DNA of 64,000 bases from Agrobacterium sp. AGB01 (GCF_014851585.1 NZ_JACVAB010000001.1:930001-994000); one strand, 5' to 3'. Shown: positions 35,508 to 45,108, counted from the first letter of the stretch. Notes: a model not told the origin generated them from the letters alone. Translations and numbers: made by a program.

Positions 35508-35948
35508 ATGATATGTGTTCGCCGTGCCCGCTCTGCTGATGTCGACGCCATTTTTGATATCCGGACGAGTGTAACGCAGAACCATCTGACGCATGAACAA
35601 CTGCTGGAGATGGGCATCTCGCAGGATGTGGTGACCGAAACGCTGGAGAGTGCAGAATGCGGCTGGATTGCCGAGGTGGACGGGCAGCCGGCTGCCTTCG
35701 CCATCGTGGACTTTGAAGACGCCTCGGTATTTGCGTTGTTCGTGAAACCGTCATTTGAAGGCCGTGGCCTTGGCCATCTGCTGATGGATAAAGCCGAGAA
35801 AGCCCTGTTTGCCAGCCATGAAACCATCTGGCTGGAGACGGACGCATCCCCGGATATTCGCGCCAATGGCTTTTACCAGAAACGCAACTGGATTGCCGTT
35901 GGCGTCGATGACAAGGGTGATGTTCGTTACGAGAAAAAGCGCGGTTGA
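35508..35948 (+). CDS. GNAT family N-acetyltransferase
   Basis: A 146-residue acetyltransferase. GNAT core: ICVRRARSADVDAIFDIR (strand 1/helix 1), FVKPSFEGRGLGHLLMDKAE holding the acetyl-CoA pyrophosphate loop (GRGLG), and ANGFYQKRNWIAVG (motif B). Substrate unknown. Start ATG 35508 with AAAAGGAAA upstream; another in-frame ATG at 35478 is possible. Convergent with the MOSC gene; their stops lie 3 nt apart. Confidence 0.85.
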   Translation: MICVRRARSADVDAIFDIRTSVTQNHLTHEQLLEMGISQDVVTETLESAECGWIAEVDGQPAAFAIVDFEDASVFALFVKPSFEGRGLGHLLMDKAEKALFASHETIWLETDASPDIRANGFYQKRNWIAVGVDDKGDVRYEKKRG

Positions 35949-35951
35949 GGG

Positions 35952-36797
35952 TTAACCGCGCTTCTTGATTGCCCAGCCGTCATTGCGGCTTTCGATAATG
36001 ATTGCCGTGTCACCCACGGCAATCTGGCCTTCACCACGCGGTGTGACGTTCCAACCGAAAAGCGGGCCGGGCACACGGCGGTCGGCCGACATGCGTAACC
36101 GCCCCATCGCCTTCATTGGCGACGCACCCTCGCGCGAACCAGTCAACTGGTCCTGAGTGGTCATGATGCAGCGGGCACAGGGTTTGACCAGATCAAAACG
36201 GATGCCGTTGATTTCCAATGCCGCCCAGCGGTCTTCCGCCCATGGCTCATCCGTATCCAGCACGACATTGGGACGGAAACGATCCATGCCAATGCCGTCT
36301 TCGCCATTGGCGGCCATGTTTTCATTGAGTGCAGCCAACGACGCAGTTGTCGTGACGAGGATCTGATAGCCGTCGGCAAAGGTGACGGGCGTTTCATCGC
36401 CAGCCCATTCTTCAGAGGCGATGCGCGTGGACGCCTCATCAAAAAACACCAGCTTGAGTTCGGTGCCCATCCAGCCTGACAGCACGGTGTTGATCTCATC
36501 CGGTGCCACGGCTGCATTGACTGTTGATTTCCAAACCACGACATCCATGCGTTCTGGCGAGGGCAGGGCGAGAATCTCGCCATCCGTGTCGGTGGACAGG
36601 CGCAGTCCGCTGCCGGACTGCAAGGCGGTAATCCGCGCGATGGATGGCAATTCGCGTTGGGTAATGAACTGACCGGAAGCATGCACAAACATGGCGCGGC
36701 GATCGCCGGGCAAACCTTCCCAGGTGATAGGGCTTTGCGAAAGCGGAATGCCGCGCGCACTTTTCAGCGGGTAGATATTCAGCGCCGATATGCGCAT
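35952..36797 (-). CDS. MOSC domain protein, YcbX/mARC-like
   Basis: A 281-residue protein: N-terminal MOSC beta-barrel (ISALNIYPLKSARGIPL, WEGLPGDRRAMFVHASG) and C-terminal MOSC domain with FDLVKPCARCIMTTQD, where the first Cys of the motif is the expected molybdenum-cofactor ligand in YcbX and mARC enzymes. These reduce N-hydroxylated compounds using a ferredoxin-like partner; here no fused ferredoxin domain follows, unlike E. coli YcbX. Start ATG 36797 has GAGGAGG upstream. Second gene of an operon with the HD protein, 10 nt apart. Confidence 0.88.
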   Translation of the reverse strand: MRISALNIYPLKSARGIPLSQSPITWEGLPGDRRAMFVHASGQFITQRELPSIARITALQSGSGLRLSTDTDGEILALPSPERMDVVVWKSTVNAAVAPDEINTVLSGWMGTELKLVFFDEASTRIASEEWAGDETPVTFADGYQILVTTTASLAALNENMAANGEDGIGMDRFRPNVVLDTDEPWAEDRWAALEINGIRFDLVKPCARCIMTTQDQLTGSREGASPMKAMGRLRMSADRRVPGPLFGWNVTPRGEGQIAVGDTAIIIESRNDGWAIKKRG

Positions 36798-36807
36798 GCA
36801 AACCTCC

Positions 36808-37449
36808 TCAGATTTCATCCAGAAACAGATCCAGCACCTGCTGTAATCTGTCATGCCGTTCCTTGGCCAGCGCCCTTCCGGTTTCTGTCTTGAACCCGTC
36901 GGCCAGCGTGAACAACTTCGTCTGGAAGTGGTCTATTGCAAATGTCCTGTCGTCAAGGGGGCGTTCTCTGGCTAGTGGGTCTTGCGGGTCATAAAGTGCT
37001 GAACCCAACCGTCCGGCAATATAGAAACACCGGGCTGCCCCCACCATGCCGATGGCGTCCAGCCTGTCCGCATCCTGCAGGATTTTTGCCTCCAGCGTTT
37101 GTGGCTCCAGATTGGCGGAAAAACTGTGCGTGGTAATGGCGTGTTTCACCGCCTCGATATCTGCGGTCTGCCAATTCAGCCCCAGCAATATGCCTTCGGC
37201 CTTTTCCGCAGCCAGCCGTGAGGCCTGTGCCCGCAGCGGTGAGTTCTTCTCAACGGCCACGCAATCATGCAGCAACACACTTGCAGCCAGAACAGGTCCA
37301 TTGCCGCCTTCGGTCGCATGAATACGCATTGCGTTGCGAAACACGCGGTGGATATGGGCCAGATCATGCGAGCCGTCATCGCCCTCGGTTGCGTGAGGAA
37401 TCAACTGCTCGGCAAGCGAAGCGAAGGGGGCGAAGGATTGGGCCTGCAT
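36808..37449 (-). CDS. HD domain phosphohydrolase
   Basis: A 213-residue metal-dependent phosphohydrolase of the HD superfamily (YedJ-like). Metal ligands are visible in DGSHDLAHIHRVFRNAMRI and LLHDCVAVEKN, then AKILQDADRLDAIGMVGAAR with the last Asp. Members hydrolyse nucleotides; substrate unknown. The N-terminal start is ATG 37449; upstream in-frame residues to 37488 do not fit. Co-transcribed with the MOSC gene downstream. Confidence 0.88.
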   Translation of the reverse strand: MQAQSFAPFASLAEQLIPHATEGDDGSHDLAHIHRVFRNAMRIHATEGGNGPVLAASVLLHDCVAVEKNSPLRAQASRLAAEKAEGILLGLNWQTADIEAVKHAITTHSFSANLEPQTLEAKILQDADRLDAIGMVGAARCFYIAGRLGSALYDPQDPLARERPLDDRTFAIDHFQTKLFTLADGFKTETGRALAKERHDRLQQVLDLFLDEI

Positions 37450-37510
37450 ATGTTCTTTCCTTGGAATTTTTTCGCTGTTTAGAACCAAGTGCAGGCCATG
37501 GCAATCTGCA

Positions 37511-40339
37511 TCACGTCTTGCTTTCGGCGAGAACTTCCGCCGCTGATTTTCCGGTCAGGATCTTCTGGTAGAACAGACCAATTCCGATCAGCACCACACC
37601 CAGACCAATGAAGGAGAGGGCGCGCAGCACACCTTCAAGGTTGCTCATGTCAATAAGGAAGGCTTTTGCAACTGCCAGCAGCACCAGCCCTGCGGAAGCA
37701 AGACGCAGGCTCTTGGCATCAAATTTCGAGCCGAGCGCCAGCAGCAGAACGCCGATTGCCAGCCATACCACCGAGTAGGTGTAGGTTTCGCTCTGTAGGA
37801 AGCCTTTCCAGCTGGCGATATTTTCACCCTGCCAGAAACGACGCACCGACAGTGTTGCCCAGGCAAACAGAAGTGCCGCACCAGACAGTGCCAGCATCAC
37901 CACATAGGCAAGCGGACGTTTGCCGCGCGCGTAATAGGCAAGCCCGCCATAGGCCATCCCAGGCAACAGATAACCGATCAGCAGCAGGTTGAGGAACGGC
38001 CATGGTCCGGTATTTTCACCGCTGAAATACGGGTTGAGTGCGCCGAAATGCATGGTCAGAACATTGACCATGGCAATGGCGCCGGCAATCATAGAGCCAA
38101 CACGGAAGATCGGGCTTGGCGATTTCAGGTCGAGCGTCATCAACACGCCCGACATGCCGATGGTCAAAAGCGTATAGATCGACTGTTCACCAAGTGTCGG
38201 AACCGCGTCGTTCAGTACGCCGCCATTCATGGCGTGTCGAACGAGGATTGCAATCGCCAGGAGGCCCATGAGGCTGGCAATGGCCTGCAGGAAGTTCTTG
38301 ATGCGGTTTTCCGGCCAGTTGCGCAGCTGGTAAGCGGCAGCGATGGCGAGCACCGCCGGAATACCATAACCGGGCAGTAGCGCGTTGAATACCGGCGTCA
38401 GCCCAAGGTTTTGTGGTCCGACGATTGTGGGTTCCCAGGCGATGCGGCCAAGAACGCCGACGCTTGCGATGGCCATGATCCATGGCAGGGCGTCCCATGT
38501 GCGCCACCGGGTGGCCAGAACATAGACAAAGCCCAGCACGGAAAGCAGTACGGTTGTTGCCAAACCATCAGTCAACGTATGCAGGGTAAAGGCGAAGGCG
38601 ATAAATGAGCCTGTCACCAGCAGGTTGAGCGGCATCCGATATACAGCATCCTTATCCTGCCTGTGCAGCCATTCCGCGCCGGCAATCAGGATAAAGCCAA
38701 GTGCCAGACCATAGGCTGCGTGCGGCCAATCGCGTGTCAGGTTACCATATTCAACAAAGCTAATTGTGCCGAGCCATACAGGAATGATGGCCGCAATGCC
38801 GGCCCAAAGCAACGCAAAGTCAGGATCTTGCTCGCCCTTGCGCTTGAGGAAGGCAAAGCTGCACAGTAGGAAAATGGCGCCAAGGCCAAGTGCGATGGCA
38901 ATATCGGCACCGACATTGCCCTGTGCGACAGCCGGCGGGGCAATGTCGGTGCCGGTAATCATTCCCGAGAAATAGAACACGCTACGGGTGGTCAGTGTGA
39001 CGATGGCAAGGGCGCCAAGTGCGGAAAATACCGCAGGCCATACGGCAAAATGGCGGCTGGCACCCAGCGCCGCGAGGGCTGCGATCACGCTTGCCATGGC
39101 AAAGCTTGGATGAATATTTGTCGACGCGGCTGTCAGGACCATGGCCATGGCGGGCAAGATCGCCGCCAGTGATGCGGTCAGGCTGATAGCGATCGGGTGG
39201 CGCGCCGCCAGTTTCAGCATGCGCACGGACAATCTGGCAGGTGCGGTCTTCTGCGGCGGATCCGTTTCTGCGACGCTTTCCTGTTGTTGCAGTTGTCCAT
39301 CAAACGCCTTGCCCGGCCAGATGAAGATGGTTCCAGCCAGCATTGCCAGCAAGGCAAGTGTCGGTGGTGTCAGGTCAACGATATCGCTGGCGCCGATATA
39401 ACCAAGCGCCCAGAGCCCAAGGCCGGCATTGGCAAGTGCCGGGACAATTTTCCAGTTCTGGCTGCGGCAGGCGAATGCGGTGGCAGCCCAGGAAATGGTG
39501 AGGAAAATGAACAGCGCCCATATGTTGGGTGTCTCGGTCGAAACCAGTGCTGGCGTTAACATGGAGCCAAACAGACCAAGCCCGGCCAGTGCCTGCCCAT
39601 GCAGCAGCGAAAGTCCAAGAGTGGCAAAGGCCACCAGACCAAGCGTTATAAACGCTGTTGTCGGGCCGATATACTCGTAGATTCCATAGGCGGCAAAGAC
39701 CACGCCAAACAAGGTGAGTGAGCCTGCAGCCGTCAGAACGCCGGGGATCATGGCGTTTGAATAGGCGGCTGTTACGCTGGGAACGGCCTTTCGGCGAATG
39801 GCTTCACCGGCAGCCCACAGCAGAAGACCAAAGATACCGGCCAGAGCAAGGCGTACGGCTGGGCTGAGCAGTCCGCTTTCAATGGAATATTTGACAAGGA
39901 AGATGCCACCCAAGGCCAGCGCGATGCCACCGGCCCAAACCGCCCAGCGCGCGCCTAGACGGTTTTCAAAGCTTTCGCGCGGCGGCAAGGTCGCTGCTGC
40001 TGTCTGCTGTTCCGGCACGGTCTCTGTGACAACATCCTGGTCCTGCGCCACTTCCTGTGCGACGAGATCCGCGGGGCGTGAGGGTTCCTGCTCTTGTGGC
40101 CTAAGGGCAGCGACGTCTTTTTCCGGACCTTCTGCGCCAAGGAAAGCGTCCTGCTGTTCTGCCTCGGCCTGCAGGCTTTCTTGCGTTGCCACGGGCGGCT
40201 GGCCAGCTGCCAGCATTCTTTTCAGCGCCTTGACTTCACGTTCAAGGACTTTGATGCGACTGGCACTGCGGAAACTGGAAACGAGCGTGTAGATAAAGGC
40301 GGCCACATAGGCTACGGCCAGCAGAACGAGCATTTCCAA
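37511..40339 (-). CDS. DUF2339 large polytopic membrane protein
   Basis: A 942-residue inner-membrane protein. One N-terminal helix (MEMLVLLAVAYVAAFIYTLV), a short coiled coil (SRIKVLEREVKALKRML), a Gln/Glu/Pro-rich cytoplasmic linker (about 50-120), the motif NRLGARWAVWAGGIALALGG that opens DUF2339, then roughly 25 or more hydrophobic segments to the C-terminus. Function unknown for the family. Length is normal for it. Monocistronic, with its ribosome region free of neighbours. Confidence 0.88.
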   Translation of the reverse strand: MEMLVLLAVAYVAAFIYTLVSSFRSASRIKVLEREVKALKRMLAAGQPPVATQESLQAEAEQQDAFLGAEGPEKDVAALRPQEQEPSRPADLVAQEVAQDQDVVTETVPEQQTAAATLPPRESFENRLGARWAVWAGGIALALGGIFLVKYSIESGLLSPAVRLALAGIFGLLLWAAGEAIRRKAVPSVTAAYSNAMIPGVLTAAGSLTLFGVVFAAYGIYEYIGPTTAFITLGLVAFATLGLSLLHGQALAGLGLFGSMLTPALVSTETPNIWALFIFLTISWAATAFACRSQNWKIVPALANAGLGLWALGYIGASDIVDLTPPTLALLAMLAGTIFIWPGKAFDGQLQQQESVAETDPPQKTAPARLSVRMLKLAARHPIAISLTASLAAILPAMAMVLTAASTNIHPSFAMASVIAALAALGASRHFAVWPAVFSALGALAIVTLTTRSVFYFSGMITGTDIAPPAVAQGNVGADIAIALGLGAIFLLCSFAFLKRKGEQDPDFALLWAGIAAIIPVWLGTISFVEYGNLTRDWPHAAYGLALGFILIAGAEWLHRQDKDAVYRMPLNLLVTGSFIAFAFTLHTLTDGLATTVLLSVLGFVYVLATRWRTWDALPWIMAIASVGVLGRIAWEPTIVGPQNLGLTPVFNALLPGYGIPAVLAIAAAYQLRNWPENRIKNFLQAIASLMGLLAIAILVRHAMNGGVLNDAVPTLGEQSIYTLLTIGMSGVLMTLDLKSPSPIFRVGSMIAGAIAMVNVLTMHFGALNPYFSGENTGPWPFLNLLLIGYLLPGMAYGGLAYYARGKRPLAYVVMLALSGAALLFAWATLSVRRFWQGENIASWKGFLQSETYTYSVVWLAIGVLLLALGSKFDAKSLRLASAGLVLLAVAKAFLIDMSNLEGVLRALSFIGLGVVLIGIGLFYQKILTGKSAAEVLAESKT

Positions 40340-40497
40340 TAGTCACTCTCCCGATTATAGCGGTTCAGAAACACGAGCGTGTGGCCATGTCTGCTAAACA
40401 GCGCAAAAACAGGAATGCGGGGTGTTTCCGTGACAAAGCATGTCCGGAAGCACTGTTCATTCCTGTGCCTCATCCGGTTTTATACGTGTGTGCGAAT

Positions 40498-42051
40498 TTA
40501 TTGTGCAAGCCATGATTTAGCCAGCTCAATATCGGATGCACCGATATCGTGTCCGTGAGGCGCAGTTTCCAGCCGTATTTCTGCGCCTGCGCCTGACAAT
40601 ATCTCGGAAAGACGCACGGTCTGATCGCGGTATTTGTCGGTCTCTCCGGCTGAGAGCAGGATTTTGCGGCCGCTCAAATCCGCCGCCGGCCAATGTTCTA
40701 ACACCGGCATGGCCCGCAGTAGAAGTGTATCGGCCGCAAACTGCGGGTGAAGCGCAAAAAACGCCGCCAGGAAGTTGGCACCGTTGGAGTGACCGATGAA
40801 ACGCAGCTTTTTGACATCAATGCCATAGGCGGCAATCGCGCCCTCGACAAAGGCGGCAAAGGCTTCGGCTTCGCGGGCAATATCGCTCTGGTCAAAGGAC
40901 GAATTGCCAAAACGCCGGAACCAGCGGGCAATGCCTTCTTCGGTGCTGCGACCGCGCACCCCAAGCAGCGTGGCGTTGGGTGCCGCTTTTGCGGCGAGAG
41001 GCATAAGGCTCGTTTCGCTGCCGCCGGAACCATGCAGTAATATCAATACGCTGCCATCCGGCTGCTGCGGTGTGTAGAAGCGGTGCACGAACGGCAATTC
41101 GCGGTAAATCACCCGCTCATCGCCCGGCATTGCAAATTGCGGCAGGGAAACTCGGGCAGCCTCAGCGTCGGCCTCAAAATCGGGTGGAATGAACAGCGCC
41201 TCACCGAGTCTGTTGGGCGCTTCGTCAATGGTCATGCCGGGACCATCGGTCGCCATTTCGATCAGCACGCCGCCGGGCTCACGCACATAGAGTGAGGCGA
41301 AATATTTGCGGTCATGGGTATTGGTGACGCTGGAGTTCAGCTTTTTCAACTCGGCATGCACGCTGTTCAACTCGTCGTCGTTACGGGCGCGAAAGGCAAT
41401 GTGGTCAACCGTGCCGGTGCCGGGTGCGCTAGACCAGAAGCCGGTGGCATCGCGCACATCGATAATGTCGCCGGAAGCCGAAACCATGCGGCGAATGGCG
41501 CCTTGCTTTTGTGTGAAGACGTAACCGAAATAGCGGGACAGAAAGCTCTGGGTCTCATCCTGCGCTTCGCTGAGCATCGTCGCGCCACGGATGCGGCGGA
41601 TGGCATGCTCACGCGGAATGCCCGGCGCTTCATGCGGGTCGGCCTCGGCAAATGCGGTCGTGCCACAAAGCTTGACGATGATTCCGTCCGGATCTTTCAG
41701 CCGGATGACCGGTTCGCCAAATTCCTCCATCGGGCCTTCGGTGCGAATGCCTGCCGTTAGTGCGCGGGTCAACCAGAAGCCAATGCTGGCGGGATCAATC
41801 GCCAGAGATACTTCCAGCGTTTGCCCGTGACCGACACGGCCTTGACCACCATCTTCCCAGATCAGGAACGTTACGAGGGAGCCGGGGCTTGCGGAGTGAT
41901 CGCCATAGATCAAATGTAGCTGCATCGCATCTTCAAAACCTGCGGTGCGTTTGACGAGGCGCAGGCCAAGAAATCCGGCATAGAAGTCGACGTTGGCCTG
42001 TACCTTCCGGGCAATCATGGTGATGTGATGAATGCCTGCATCCGCGATCAT
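40498..42051 (-). CDS. Fusion of glyoxalase-type ring-cleaving dioxygenase and alpha/beta hydrolase
   Basis: About 517 residues. Residues 1-300 hold two vicinal-oxygen-chelate domains (IHHITMIARKVQANVDFYAG with first metal His; VDHIAFRARNDDELNSVHAE; VREPGGVLIEMATDGPG with metal Glu), like the MhqO/LinE hydroquinone dioxygenases. Residues about 325-517 are a carboxylesterase/phospholipase-type hydrolase like MhqD: LILLHGSGGSE, nucleophile Ser422 in IGHSNGAN, Asp472 in GETDKYRD, His501 in PHGHDIG. In Bacillus these are separate genes of the quinone-response regulon. Start ATG 42051 preferred to TTG 42072. Monocistronic, divergent from the ABC operon. Role in breakdown of quinone or hydroquinone toxins is inference. 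Confidence 0.88.
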   Translation of the reverse strand: MIADAGIHHITMIARKVQANVDFYAGFLGLRLVKRTAGFEDAMQLHLIYGDHSASPGSLVTFLIWEDGGQGRVGHGQTLEVSLAIDPASIGFWLTRALTAGIRTEGPMEEFGEPVIRLKDPDGIIVKLCGTTAFAEADPHEAPGIPREHAIRRIRGATMLSEAQDETQSFLSRYFGYVFTQKQGAIRRMVSASGDIIDVRDATGFWSSAPGTGTVDHIAFRARNDDELNSVHAELKKLNSSVTNTHDRKYFASLYVREPGGVLIEMATDGPGMTIDEAPNRLGEALFIPPDFEADAEAARVSLPQFAMPGDERVIYRELPFVHRFYTPQQPDGSVLILLHGSGGSETSLMPLAAKAAPNATLLGVRGRSTEEGIARWFRRFGNSSFDQSDIAREAEAFAAFVEGAIAAYGIDVKKLRFIGHSNGANFLAAFFALHPQFAADTLLLRAMPVLEHWPAADLSGRKILLSAGETDKYRDQTVRLSEILSGAGAEIRLETAPHGHDIGASDIELAKSWLAQ

Positions 42052-42319
42052 GCTCAAACGACCTTTCTTCAATCCTTGTCAGCTCTGCACCATATGGTCG
42101 CGTCACCTGACATTACGCAAGGGCAGGAGTGTGGATATCACTAGGAGGTGAAGGTTTTGCGCAAAAAGCGTGCGTGTTGCTTTTTGTCTTGTCTGTAAAT
42201 GATTAAAAAATAAACAGTATTAAATATAGCATATTTTATGTGCATTTTTTACTTGCGCCTTGAGTTTGAATTGGATTTGATAAGGCTAATTCAATCAAAA
42301 ACTTCCAGGGGGAAGAACA

Positions 42320-43351
42320 ATGTTAACGCGCAGGTTGTTTTCGAAAATCGCGACATTTACGGCTCTTGGCCTTTCGGTCGGCTTTGCCGCTCCGGCGTTT
42401 GCCGAAACGCCGATCAAGTTCACGCTCGATTGGAAGTTTGAAGGTCCGGCCGCCGGCTTCCTGCTGGCGGTGGACAAGGGTTACTTCAAGGCCGAGGGAC
42501 TGGATGTCACAATCGATAGCGGTAACGGTTCGGTGGAAGCCATTCCACGCGTTGCCACCGGTGCCTACCAGATGGGTTTCGGCGACATTAATTCGGTGAT
42601 GAAATTCCTGGATGAAGACCCAAGCCAGAAGGTGAAGGCCGTCTACATGGTTTATGAGCGCCCGACATTTGCTGTTGTTGGCCGCAAATCGCTCGGCGTC
42701 ACCACAGACCCGAAGTCTCTGGAAGGCAAGAAGCTTGGTGCGCCACCGCCGGATGGCGCGTTTGCCCAGTGGAAGGCCTTCAAGGAAGTGGCTGCGCTTG
42801 ACGACAGCAAGATCACCATCGAATCGATTGGTTTCCCGGTACGTGAGCCGATGCTGGCCAAGGGTGATGTCGATGCGGTCTTTGGTTTTGCATTCTCGGT
42901 CATTTTGAACCTGAAGGCGCAGGGTATTTCTGATGATGATATCGCCACCATTCTGATGGCTGAAAACGGCTTGAATCTTTACGGCAACGCCGTGCTGGTA
43001 AACACTGATTTTGCCGAGAAAAATCCAGAAGCCGTCAAGGGTTTCCTCAAGGCTCTCGCCAAGGGGTTTGCTGATGCCGTGGCCAAGCCGGAAGAGGGTG
43101 TCGCGGCCGTTCTTGCGCGCAATGAAACCCTCAACAGCGAGATCGAACTTGAGCGCCTCAACATGGCCAATGCCATGAACATCAAGACACCTTACGTCGT
43201 TGAAAACGGTATGGGCGGTATTGATCCGGAGCGTCTGGCCGCCTCGATCGAGACACTGAAAATCTCGCTCGGCCTCAAAGGCAACGTCAAGGCTGAGCAG
43301 GTTTTTGATGCCAGCTATCTGCCAGCCAAGGAAGAACGCATGCTGCCTTGA
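42320..43351 (+). CDS. ABC transporter substrate-binding protein, NMT1/SsuA-like
   Basis: A 343-residue periplasmic protein. Signal peptide with an RR pair (MLTRRLFSKIATFTALGL ... AFAE), then TLDWKFEGPAAGFLLAVDKG and GYFKAEGLDVTIDSGNGSVE, the opening of NMT1/THI5-like and sulfonate/nitrate binding proteins; GFGDINSVMKFL follows. Such systems import pyrimidine thiamine precursors, nitrate, taurine, sulfonates or purine/pyrimidine compounds; the ligand is not decidable here. No TPP riboswitch is seen upstream. First gene of a three-gene uptake operon; a hairpin after it may raise its mRNA level. Confidence 0.9.
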   Translation: MLTRRLFSKIATFTALGLSVGFAAPAFAETPIKFTLDWKFEGPAAGFLLAVDKGYFKAEGLDVTIDSGNGSVEAIPRVATGAYQMGFGDINSVMKFLDEDPSQKVKAVYMVYERPTFAVVGRKSLGVTTDPKSLEGKKLGAPPPDGAFAQWKAFKEVAALDDSKITIESIGFPVREPMLAKGDVDAVFGFAFSVILNLKAQGISDDDIATILMAENGLNLYGNAVLVNTDFAEKNPEAVKGFLKALAKGFADAVAKPEEGVAAVLARNETLNSEIELERLNMANAMNIKTPYVVENGMGGIDPERLAASIETLKISLGLKGNVKAEQVFDASYLPAKEERMLP

Positions 43352-43373
43352 TTGGCCGCAAAGTCGCATCGTT

Positions 43374-43396
43374 ATGCCCGGGCTGTTCCCGGGCAT
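43374..43396 (+). terminator. Intercistronic hairpin
   Basis: Perfect 9-bp GC-rich stem ATGCCCGGG / CCCGGGCAT, loop CTGTT, 22 nt past the binding-protein stop, no T-run. It is more likely a 3'-end stabiliser for the binding-protein message than a full stop, since the ATPase and permease genes follow. Confidence 0.7.
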
Positions 43397-43497
43397 CTAC
43401 CAACGCTCATAGACTTGCATGGGGAATGGACCGGGAGGGGCAACAATCGCCCGGTCCGCCCACGCAGGTGAGCGTCAGAATTACAGGGACTGGGAAC

Positions 43498-44286
43498 ATG
43501 GCTCATCTGGTTGAAATCGATAACGTTGACATGCGTTATGGTGGCGCGGCGGGAACGCTTGCCGTGTCAGGTCTGAACCTCACCGTGGACAAGGGGCAAT
43601 TCACTGCGGTCGTCGGGCCTTCGGGGTGTGGAAAATCGACGCTGATGAAGCTGGTGACCGGCCTGCACATTCCGCAGGTTGGCAACGTGATTGTTGCTGG
43701 AAAACAGGTGACACAGCCTGTGTCGATTGTCGGCATGGCGTTCCAGAACCCGACTATGCTGCCATGGCGCACGACGTTGGAGAACATCCTGTTGCCGCTG
43801 GAAATCGTCGAAAAGCACCGTCATCGCCTGCGTGCGCATAAGGCCGAATATGTTGCCAAGGCAGAACGCCTGCTGGAAATTGTCGGGTTGAAAGGATTTG
43901 GCTCGAAGTTTCCATGGCAGCTATCAGGCGGTATGCAGCAGCGCGCCAATCTGTGCCGCGCACTGATCCACGAGCCGGAACTACTGATGCTGGACGAGCC
44001 GTTTGGTGCGCTGGATGCCTTCACCCGTGAGGAACTGTGGTGCGTCATCCGAGACCTGCATGCGGCCCAGAACGTCACGATTATTCTCGTCACGCATGAT
44101 CTGCGCGAGGCAGTATTTCTGGCCGACAAGATTTTTGTGATGACGGCACGACCAGGCCGTATCCTGAAAGAACATACGGTGCCGTTTGTCCGGCCCCGGC
44201 AACTGGACCTGATGTATGAGCACAGTTTTAACGACATGGTGCACGAACTGCATGGTGAAATTGCAAAGGCGAGGGTAGCCGCATGA
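43498..44286 (+). CDS. ABC transporter ATP-binding protein (SsuB/TauB type)
   Basis: A 262-residue ATPase. Walker A GPSGCGKST, Q-loop MAFQNPTMLPWRTTLENI, signature LSGGMQQR, Walker B LLMLDEPFGALD, switch His in LVTHDLREAVFLAD. The NPxxLPWRT Q-loop is characteristic of nitrate/sulfonate/taurine systems. Start ATG 43498; the frame is open upstream to 43348 through the hairpin, which is excluded. It overlaps the permease start by 4 nt. Confidence 0.92.
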   Translation: MAHLVEIDNVDMRYGGAAGTLAVSGLNLTVDKGQFTAVVGPSGCGKSTLMKLVTGLHIPQVGNVIVAGKQVTQPVSIVGMAFQNPTMLPWRTTLENILLPLEIVEKHRHRLRAHKAEYVAKAERLLEIVGLKGFGSKFPWQLSGGMQQRANLCRALIHEPELLMLDEPFGALDAFTREELWCVIRDLHAAQNVTIILVTHDLREAVFLADKIFVMTARPGRILKEHTVPFVRPRQLDLMYEHSFNDMVHELHGEIAKARVAA

Positions 44287-45101
44287 GTGCGTTCGTCGAA
44301 ACTGGCATGGCCACAGAACGTCCCAAACCTCTGATCGCCCGGGTCAATTGGGTCAAGGCGGCACCGTGGCTTTATACGCTGGCGCTATTTCTTTCGTGGG
44401 AACTGCTGGTCAAGGCGCTGGATATGCCGCCGACCATCCTGCCGTCGCCGACGCGGGTGTTTCAGGCCATTGCCCAATATTGGTCACCCATCTGGAAAAA
44501 CTCGCTGCAGACGCTTTACACGACGACGCTCGGTTTCATTCTGGCGGTTGTCGCAGGTCTGGCTATCGGCCTGTTCATTGGTTGGTCAAAGACCATTTAT
44601 GCCGGGCTTTATCCGCTGATGATCGGTTTTAACGCGATTCCGAAAGTCGCCTTGGTGCCAATTCTTGTCATTTGGTTCGGTATCGGCACGGTACCGGCTG
44701 TCCTGACGGCGTTTCTGATTTCCTTCTTCCCGATCGTGGTCAATGTTGCCACAGGCCTTGCTACCATCGAGCCGGAAACCGAGGATGTGCTGAGGGCGCT
44801 TGGCGCGAAGAAAATGGATATCATGCTGAAGGTGGGTATCCCGCGCTCCATGCCCTATTTCTTTGGATCGCTGAAAATCGCCATCACGCTTGCCTTCGTG
44901 GGGTCTGTCGTCTCAGAGACGGTGGCCTCCAACTATGGCCTGGGCAATATGATGAGCTCCGCGCAGAGCCAGTTCAACGTGCCCCTGGTGTTTGCTGGCC
45001 TGCTGATGCTGGCGATAGAAGGTATCGTCATGTATGCGGTCATGGCCTGGCTTGAAAGACGCATGACCGGTTGGGCGCATCGCTCCACTATGGGACAATA
45101 A
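44283..45101 (+). CDS. ABC transporter permease (SsuC/TauC type)
   Basis: A 272-residue inner-membrane protein with about six helices and the BPD-type domain. FYPIVVNVATGL region and the coupling motif DVLRALGAKKMDIMLKVGIP (EAA loop) are visible; PPTILPSPTRVFQAI is the usual N-terminal motif of nitrate/sulfonate permeases. ATGA overlap with the ATPase; strong terminator 7 nt past its stop closes the operon. Confidence 0.92.
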   Translation: MSAFVETGMATERPKPLIARVNWVKAAPWLYTLALFLSWELLVKALDMPPTILPSPTRVFQAIAQYWSPIWKNSLQTLYTTTLGFILAVVAGLAIGLFIGWSKTIYAGLYPLMIGFNAIPKVALVPILVIWFGIGTVPAVLTAFLISFFPIVVNVATGLATIEPETEDVLRALGAKKMDIMLKVGIPRSMPYFFGSLKIAITLAFVGSVVSETVASNYGLGNMMSSAQSQFNVPLVFAGLLMLAIEGIVMYAVMAWLERRMTGWAHRSTMGQ

Positions 45102-45108
45102 CCCAAAC

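Noticed and set aside
42052..42319. TPP riboswitch upstream of the NMT1-like operon
   Set aside because: No THI-box words (CTGAGA and the ACCTGATCTGG-type block) are present.
42323..43396. 357-codon open frame opposite the ABC binding protein
   Set aside because: Antisense shadow; the plus-strand gene has signal peptide and family motifs.
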